This document shows positions 58,084 through 64,000 of a stretch of DNA of 64,000 nucleotides, one piece after another. Made by a program: the position numbers and the translations under genes. Positions within the stretch are counted from its first letter, which is position 1. Each line of letters begins with the position of its first letter. Under the pieces are notes generated by a model. The model was not told where the DNA came from and ran no database searches. It saw only the letters and a list, made by a program, of their open reading frames with translations. Location: NCBI GenBank assembly GCA_910589415.1, contig OU342639.1, positions 558,001 through 622,000 on the forward strand. Reading direction: 5' to 3'. The stretch comes from Malachius bipustulatus (Eukaryota > Arthropoda > Insecta > Coleoptera > Melyridae).

Positions 58084-59724
58084 CCAAAATAAAAATTTTG
58101 AGCAATTTTCTATACCTTCCTGTATACAAACTATAAGCGATATCGAAACCAACTCAACTACCAGCGATAGACAAAGCACGCAGAAACATCGTGTTACCAT
58201 TCGTTCGCGCGGTTTTTTCAAAAATGGCGGAGCTACGAGCGTTTCAAAATGGCCGATTTTTTTTTTTAAATTTCGAGTTTGACGTTTGAAAAATGACAGT
58301 TGCGATTTTTTACGGTGCCTCTTGCATCATTGCTGCACATTTTGCCTGTACGACGAAACCAGAATCTGGCCGCCATCTTGATTCTTCGATTTTATCTAAT
58401 TTTTTTTGTCTGCAAAAACACGTGTCTTTTTCCGATTTTTTCCAACTTTACAATTTTGACATTATTTAAATGACAGTTTCAATTCTTTTTCCAAAAACAT
58501 TTCGTGAGGGTGTTGTAGCTCGGAGTTTTTTCGTTCCGGAAAAATTACAAAATTTCCGCCATATTGATTTTCCGAATCGGCGAAAATTATTTCCTAGGTC
58601 GTGTTTGCCAAATTTCAGCAAAACCTGACATTTGGACGCCATTTTCTCCGGAAATATGCACGCAAACGAAAAACGGATTTCGGATCTGAATTCAACGCGC
58701 TCCCGACGTGCCAAGCTGCGAATTTCAGCCGTTTATATTTTTTGAAAATTTTTGTCAAAAATTTGAATGGGTAGGCCTATGAATTTTTTTGATCACAAAT
58801 TGTTTCGTCGTTTTCTCCGGAACGGTGAAAGTTTTTGGGAAATTTTTTTTTCCGGTCGACAGAGTTCGTCGATGAGAAGTGTAAAGTCGAATTGCGATCG
58901 CAAAAGTTTCCAAAATGGCCGCTACAGATGCTTTTGAAAATTCGCAAAAAAAATTTAAAAAAATCGACTTTGACATCTTATAGGTGACAGACGGTTACGT
59001 CAATTGCGATGAAATTTTGCAGTCTTCAAGAACCGTTTCTCAGCTACACGTCGATACCTTTTCAATCATTCCCCGACCGAAGTGGCCAAAGTTACGGTCA
59101 AAAATGTCCGAGCGGTACAATTTCACGTTTATAAACTTCACGATTTTCGATCAAAATCAATGAAAATCAGCTATGTTTTCAAATTTTTTTTCTCGGTAAT
59201 TTCCGTACATCAGGACTCGAGAATCATCTTAGCAGGGTAGAAGAAGAGTTGATCTGTCGGAATTCTCAATTTTTGTCGCTTAAATTTCCAAAATGGCGAC
59301 GCTGTGAATTTTCGAAAATGGCCGTTTTTCGCTCCCAATCTTTGGACTTTGACGTTTAAAAAGTCGCATTTTCGGTTTTTTTTTCGAGTTTTTTTTACGA
59401 CCACGTTCAAGTTAAGGATAATGCCTTTATTTTTTAATTTCAAAAAAAAATTGTATCGCGACTTTTAACGTCACAGCGATTTTTTTCGCTGAAAAATAAA
59501 GGAGTTCGTTCACGATTTTTCGCATTTGGCATTTTTTATTTGACACTTTCGATTGTTTTGCCATTCTTTTTTCACGGTCAGGTTCGAATCGCGGGTATTC
59601 TCTTCAATTTGAAAACGGCAAAAATTATTTCAACCACAAATTACCCCGCTACCAAAATGAATTTTGTTACAGAGAAAAAATGCTTTTTTCAATTACTTTC
59701 GATTTTGACGTCTGAGAAGTGACA
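58084..59724. repeat. Non-coding unit, copy C (3' part)
   Basis: Resumes at the position equivalent to about 54290 of copy B (CTTCCTGTATACAAACTATA) and follows it through the 570-bp extension. It stops at GTCTGAGAAGTGACAAACGG where array 3 begins. About 2.5 kb of the unit's start is missing. Confidence 0.85.
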
Positions 59725-59923
59725 AACGGCCCAGGCTCCGCGACAACACGTTCGTTCACTCTTTTTTAGTCGCACTCTCTGACCCCCCGCCGCGATAGCG
59801 GCCCAGGCTCTGCGACTACAAACAATTCGTCCACTCTTTTTTAGTCGCACTCTCTGACCCCCCGACAAACAATTCGTCCACTCTTTTTTAGTCGCACTCT
59901 CTGACCCCCCGTCACACTGCTCC

Positions 59924-59963
<40 letters not shown>

Positions 59964-59971
59964 CCCCCCCC

Positions 59972-60016
<45 letters not shown>

Positions 60017-60290
60017 GCCGCGTTAGCGGCACAGGCAACACGACCACACGTTCGCTCACTCTTTTTTGATCTCACTGCTCCCCACTCTCTCTTTCTCTCT
60101 CTCTCTCTCTCTTTATCTTCCTCTCTCTCTCTCTCTCTTTCTCCCGCCGCGTTAACAGCCCAGGCTCCGCGACCACACGTTCACAAAATTTTTTGAGTCA
60201 CACACATGCCCGCCGCGTTAGCGGCCCAGGCTCCGCGACCCCACGTTCGTTCACTATTTTTTTTCTCGCAAAGCTCATCTCTCTCTCTTT
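59725..60290. repeat. Degenerate satellite array 3 with CT tracts
   Basis: Seven or eight diverged monomer pieces with long CT microsatellites (59920-60012, 60085-60143) and C10 at 59966-59975. Sequence order resembles the degenerate right end of array 1 (50930-51350). Confidence 0.85.
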
Positions 60291-60664
60291 TTTTTTAACT
60301 ATTATTTTTTTTCAAACACCTTTTTTACATTTTTCATTTTCCTTTTTCATTTAATCTTCTTTCTCTGCCCCCCTCCCCCTTTCCCTTTCCCTGCTTTCGA
60401 TATTATTTATTTAAACAACCGGGGAAAAAGTAAAGGGTAAAGGGTATAGTATTTATTTGTAAAAAGAATTAATACTATTCATACACAACGATTTATTTAT
60501 AAAAAAAAAATATTTATTTATTTATAAAAATTTCCACTATTCACGCAACCTTTGAAAATTTTTTTTCGCCCCGTTACCCCCCGCCAAACTTAAACACCAA
60601 CATCCTCATGTCCCCCCTTACCCCCCTAACACATTCAACCATAACCCTAAGCCCCAGTACTAGT
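60291..60664. repeat. Tail segment, copy 2
   Basis: Matches 51351-51735 through CATAACCCTAAGCCCCAGTA and CTAGT, then diverges. This marks the end of the second large unit. Confidence 0.85.
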
Positions 60665-61273
60665 GAACGCGCTACCCTAGTAAGCATCATTGTCGGTAAT
60701 ACAGGTATCCTACTTGCACACACGTTAGAGCGCCCCCCCCCTCGCTGGTGGCAGAACTAACTTTTTTTTCTCATTGCTCGCTCATCCTCCTTGGAAACAC
60801 CCGGCCAATTATTTTATGAACGGTTTTGCGCGATACGTTAACGCTAGTGTGATACCGCGTAATCCATTATATGAACCATGGCCACCTTCACTTAACAGGC
60901 CGGAACCCTGAAATATGGCAACAGTGAATAGTGGGCCTACTGGCGGATCGTTCGTGATCGGACTGGACCGGCGTTGGTTATGGGTGGTTATGGTTTATAT
61001 ATAATTGTTATACGAACAAGAAAGTGTAAGGTGCAAGTCAAGTTCACTTCTGTTTTTTTGCTCGGTTTTTTGTTTATTGTATGTGAGACTCATCTTTTGT
61101 GGTAATCCCAGTTTTTCTGCAAAGTATAATAAGTACATAGAACGTAAATTTACAAAGGTTTGTATCTAATATTCCATTTTATTTAGCATAATCCATCTTC
61201 TAACCTCTAACCTTAATATCACGTTAGCAATATTTATACATGCAGGTACTTTAATATTATCGTGTTTTTACAG
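60665..61273 (+). promoter_or_regulatory. Upstream region of the P-family transposase gene
   Basis: No gene. A 5' UTR intron is likely: ACAAAG/GTTTGT near 61158 as donor and TGTTTTTACAG (ends 61273) as acceptor directly before the ATG. Element ends (inverted repeat) could not be identified because the right side is outside the window. Confidence 0.35.
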
Positions 61274-64000
61274 ATGCCTCAAAAATGTTCAGTTCCCGGC
61301 TGTAATAGTAATTATTCGTCAAATAAAGAGGGATACGTAACGGTTTTTAAGTTTCCTCAAAATGAACAACTAAAACAGAAATGGTTGAAGAATATTCCTC
61401 GTGAGCGATGGGAACCTACAAAGAATTCTGTTGTTTGCATTAAGCATTTCAGAAAGGAAGACATATTATTCAATGATGAATATAGAGATAAAGATGGTGC
61501 ATTGAAAACGTTTCCAAGAAAGAGACCCATCTTGAAAGAAAATACCGTACCGAAAGTATTTGAAGGTCTTCCACATTACCTCTCAATTCCAGGAGATTCA
61601 CATCGGAAGAGTCCCAGCGATAGGCGAAATATGATTGCCAAGAAGTTTGAAGAACGGCAAGAGGAATGGTTACAAAGTGATAAAATTACAAGTTTTGGTG
61701 ACTTTTCTGAACATTTTGTAAATAAATTGAGTGAACGTTTGAGTGATCAGTGGCAGTGGCATCGGCAGGTGAACTGTGTTTACTTTTATTTAATAAACTT
61801 TGTGATGATGAGCCGGAAATAACATGCAGTGTTAAAGTTTTGGAATCCATGCATGTGGAAATTAGGAAGCACCATAACTTAATATTGAAAGAAGATTTAA
61901 GTTGGATATTGCCAGCAAATTTAATATTATCTCGGTGGTCAGAAATTGACAATATTCTGGTACGTTATTCTGAAACTGATTCAATTAGTAGTGACAGTGT
62001 AGATTCTATGCTAAGTAGTTTAAATATAAATTTGGTAAGACTCAAAGAAAAACTTTTAGGCACCCAAGAAGATAAAATAGAAAAAGTTGAATTTTTAACA
62101 GAGCAACTCAATTTGTTATTTTCAAAACGCAATAGGTTTTCTTCGGATTTAATTTTAAAATCGTTTCTTCTCTATCTACAGTCAACCAAAGCATACAATG
62201 TTGTACGATTGAATAAGCTATTAATATTACCCCATCCTAAATATTTACAGAGAGTTTCTGCTTCACTGAAAATTTCTCCCCAGAATTTCTCGGAAAATGA
62301 CAATTACATTAAGACAATTGCCGAAGGTTTGCCTGAACTAGAAAAAATTGTCATTTTACAAATTGATGAAATATACATTAAACAAACAATTGACTATAAA
62401 AATGGTAAATTAGTTGGATATGCTGAAAATGATCTTTTATGTGAGGCAAGAACAGTTCAGACTTTTTTAATATCTTCTGTATTTGGCAAAATGAAGGAAG
62501 TTATATCACTTCAAGCAGTTAAGAATATAAATGGGGAGGAACTACACGAAATGCTTTTAGTTGTTTTACAACGCTTGTTAAAATATAAATTTAAAGTTAT
62601 TGCTGTAATCACAGACAATGCTAGAGTAAACCGAAGTATGCTAGCAAAGTTAACAGAAAAGTCTTCTGATAAATATAACTTTCAGTTGAGCCCTGACTAC
62701 CCTACATTTGTTTTGTATGACACTGTACATATTCTAAAAAACATTAGAAATAATTGGCTGAATTTTAAAAACTTAGAAAAAACATTTATATGCCCAGATT
62801 TTGACGTACCTGGCAAAACCAGAAAAGCAAACTTTGTAGAAGTTAGGAATCTTTATAAATTAGAGTCAAATTTTCTAGTTAAAACGGCACCAAAATTAAA
62901 TTACAAGACAGCATACCCATCAAGTATAGATAGACAAAAGGTTTCGTTAGTCTGTAATGTTTTCAATGAAACAACACATGCTGCATTGTTGCCGTTTCAT
63001 GAGGACACTGCTGAATTTATAAATATAATTCTAAAATGGTGGTCAGTTGTTAATATTAAAAGTCCCCTTTTGTACAAATTGAAAAATAACAATTTTTTAA
63101 AACCATTTGAACACCTTGAGGATGATAGAATAAGTTTCTTAGAAAAGTTTTTGTCGTGGCTCGATACCTGGAAGGCTCTGAAACATAATGATTCTTCTTT
63201 AACTGTCGACACTCACAATGCATTACATCATTCAACTGTTGTGATTATAAAATTAATCAAATACTGCTTGTCATCTACTCCTTGTAATTACTTGTTAACT
63301 GGTAAGTTTCAAACAGACAATTTGGAGTCTCGATTTGGTAATTACAGGCAGCTGTCGGGTGGTAACTATTATGTCAGTTTGAGGCAAATTTATGAAAGCG
63401 AAAAGAAAATTCGAATTAAAGGTCTATTTAATCTTCACTCTGCTCAGTATGGCCAAATAAAATTAAATGCCGCTAATCTAACGCTGTCACAGATTAGCAA
63501 TGAAGTTGGAAATAATGAACAAGTAAACATAGAAGAATTTGTAAAAATAATTGAAATGGATTCATTAGACATACTGCAGCAAGTGTCTGATTCAGCTGTT
63601 CAATATATAGCTGGATATGTTAGTTTTAAAACTTCTAATAAGTTAACTTGTGTAGACTGTAAAAGTGCCATTATTTCGGAGGAAGTTGAAGACAATAATA
63701 ACGATGAGCAAACATACCTAGAAATTTTGAATAGAGGAGGATTAACTATTCCCTCAGAATTTTCAATGCAAATTACTACTTATACATATAATATATTTAA
63801 AGTTTTAATTTCCTTAGAATATGAAGCCAAGTTTTTAAAATGCCAAGCTCATAATTTAATTTTAATGAGACTGGTCAAAAAATATGTAACTAGAAATAAT
63901 GATAAGTATACTTACCGTGATTTGTGTACATGCAATCTGCCTCAGACTGAAATTCTCTTGGATTTAATGCTACCAATTTTATCAAATATATTTATAAATA
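61274..64000 (+). CDS. P-element-family transposase with THAP domain, partial
   Basis: The ATG at 61274 begins MPQKCSVPGCNSN. The THAP zinc domain has C5, C10, C55, H58, with P28, W37, F59 and TVPKVF (AVPTIF box) in place. The frame then shifts: exon 1 ends near 61755-61768 and a frame from 61831 is open, without any stop, to 64000. That part carries LQIDEIYIK (Asp at 62365), VITDNARVN (Asp at 62614) and TDNLESRFGNYR (Glu at 63325). These match the DDE residues of Drosophila P transposase and THAP9, with the GTP-binding insertion between them. The enzyme binds element ends through THAP and cuts DNA. About 885 codons are present and the C-terminus is beyond the window. It could be an active transposon or a domesticated THAP9-like gene. 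Confidence 0.9.
61756..61829 (+). other. Probable intron of the P-family transposase
   Basis: The two coding frames must be joined here. The strongest donor is CAG/GTGAAC at 61769, but with the good acceptor ACATGCAG (ends 61829) it gives CAG-TGT-TAA, a stop. Using GT at 61756 with the same acceptor stays in frame (TGG-CAT-GTT). Donor 61769 with the acceptor at 61868-61869 (GGAAG) also stays in frame. Alternatively this copy has a one-base lesion. Confidence 0.5.

Noticed and set aside
45128..60290. CRISPR-like array (regular repeats)
   Set aside because: There are no unique spacers; repeats are head-to-tail 75-bp monomers, so this is satellite DNA.

Overview
The window looks like AT-rich arthropod DNA, probably insect. 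The reasons are: a spliced animal gene (a BORCS8 homologue), spliceosomal introns, P-element-, copia-, I- and Tc1-type transposons, and a very high density of foldback MITEs with TA-flanked CAGGGTG termini. I cannot place the species from sequence alone. Almost everything in the window is mobile or repetitive. No bacterial features, CRISPR arrays or rRNA genes were seen.

Layout. (1) 1-12.4 kb: the 3' part of a host gene whose two exons (967-1144 and 11567-11816) match BLOC-1-related complex subunit 8. The 10.4-kb intron between them holds LINE, Tc1-like and BEL-like relics, tRNA-like SINE fragments and three foldback elements of 0.9-3 kb. (2) 12.8-18 kb: a 1.3-kb palindrome, two ~400-bp MITEs with perfect 8-bp target duplications (a third copy opens the window), and a decayed Sola-like transposase. 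(3) 18.9-24.8 kb: a nested set. A hAT-like shell with 8-bp duplication contains a palindrome, at whose centre sits another TA-flanked element, and inside that an apparently intact 3.2-kb Sola-like transposon with 37-bp inverted repeats, a TATT target duplication and a two-exon transposase gene. (4) 25-31.7 kb: relics of a copia element, a jockey/CR1-type LINE, a Crypton-like recombinase, a Myb/SANT gene and another Sola-like transposase. (5) 33-39.2 kb: a nearly complete I-type LINE on the minus strand, broken by a 1.2-kb MITE and a few single-base shifts at A runs. (6) 41.3-60.7 kb: a roughly 10-kb tandem unit made of a 3.8-kb non-coding block, a 75-bp satellite and a conserved tail. The first satellite array has a higher-order structure in which a ~196-bp cassette recurs with 11, 6, 11, 6, 11 and 4 monomers between copies. 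(7) 60.7-64 kb: a P-element-family transposase gene with an N-terminal THAP domain, open to the end of the window.

The parts do not form one pathway. The unifying theme is layered transposition: insertions can be ordered in time, several pre-insertion sites can be rebuilt exactly, and at least three palindromic elements sit at the exact centre of an older palindrome. The intact or near-intact coding units are BORCS8, the Sola-like transposase and the P-family transposase. The I-type LINE is close to intact.
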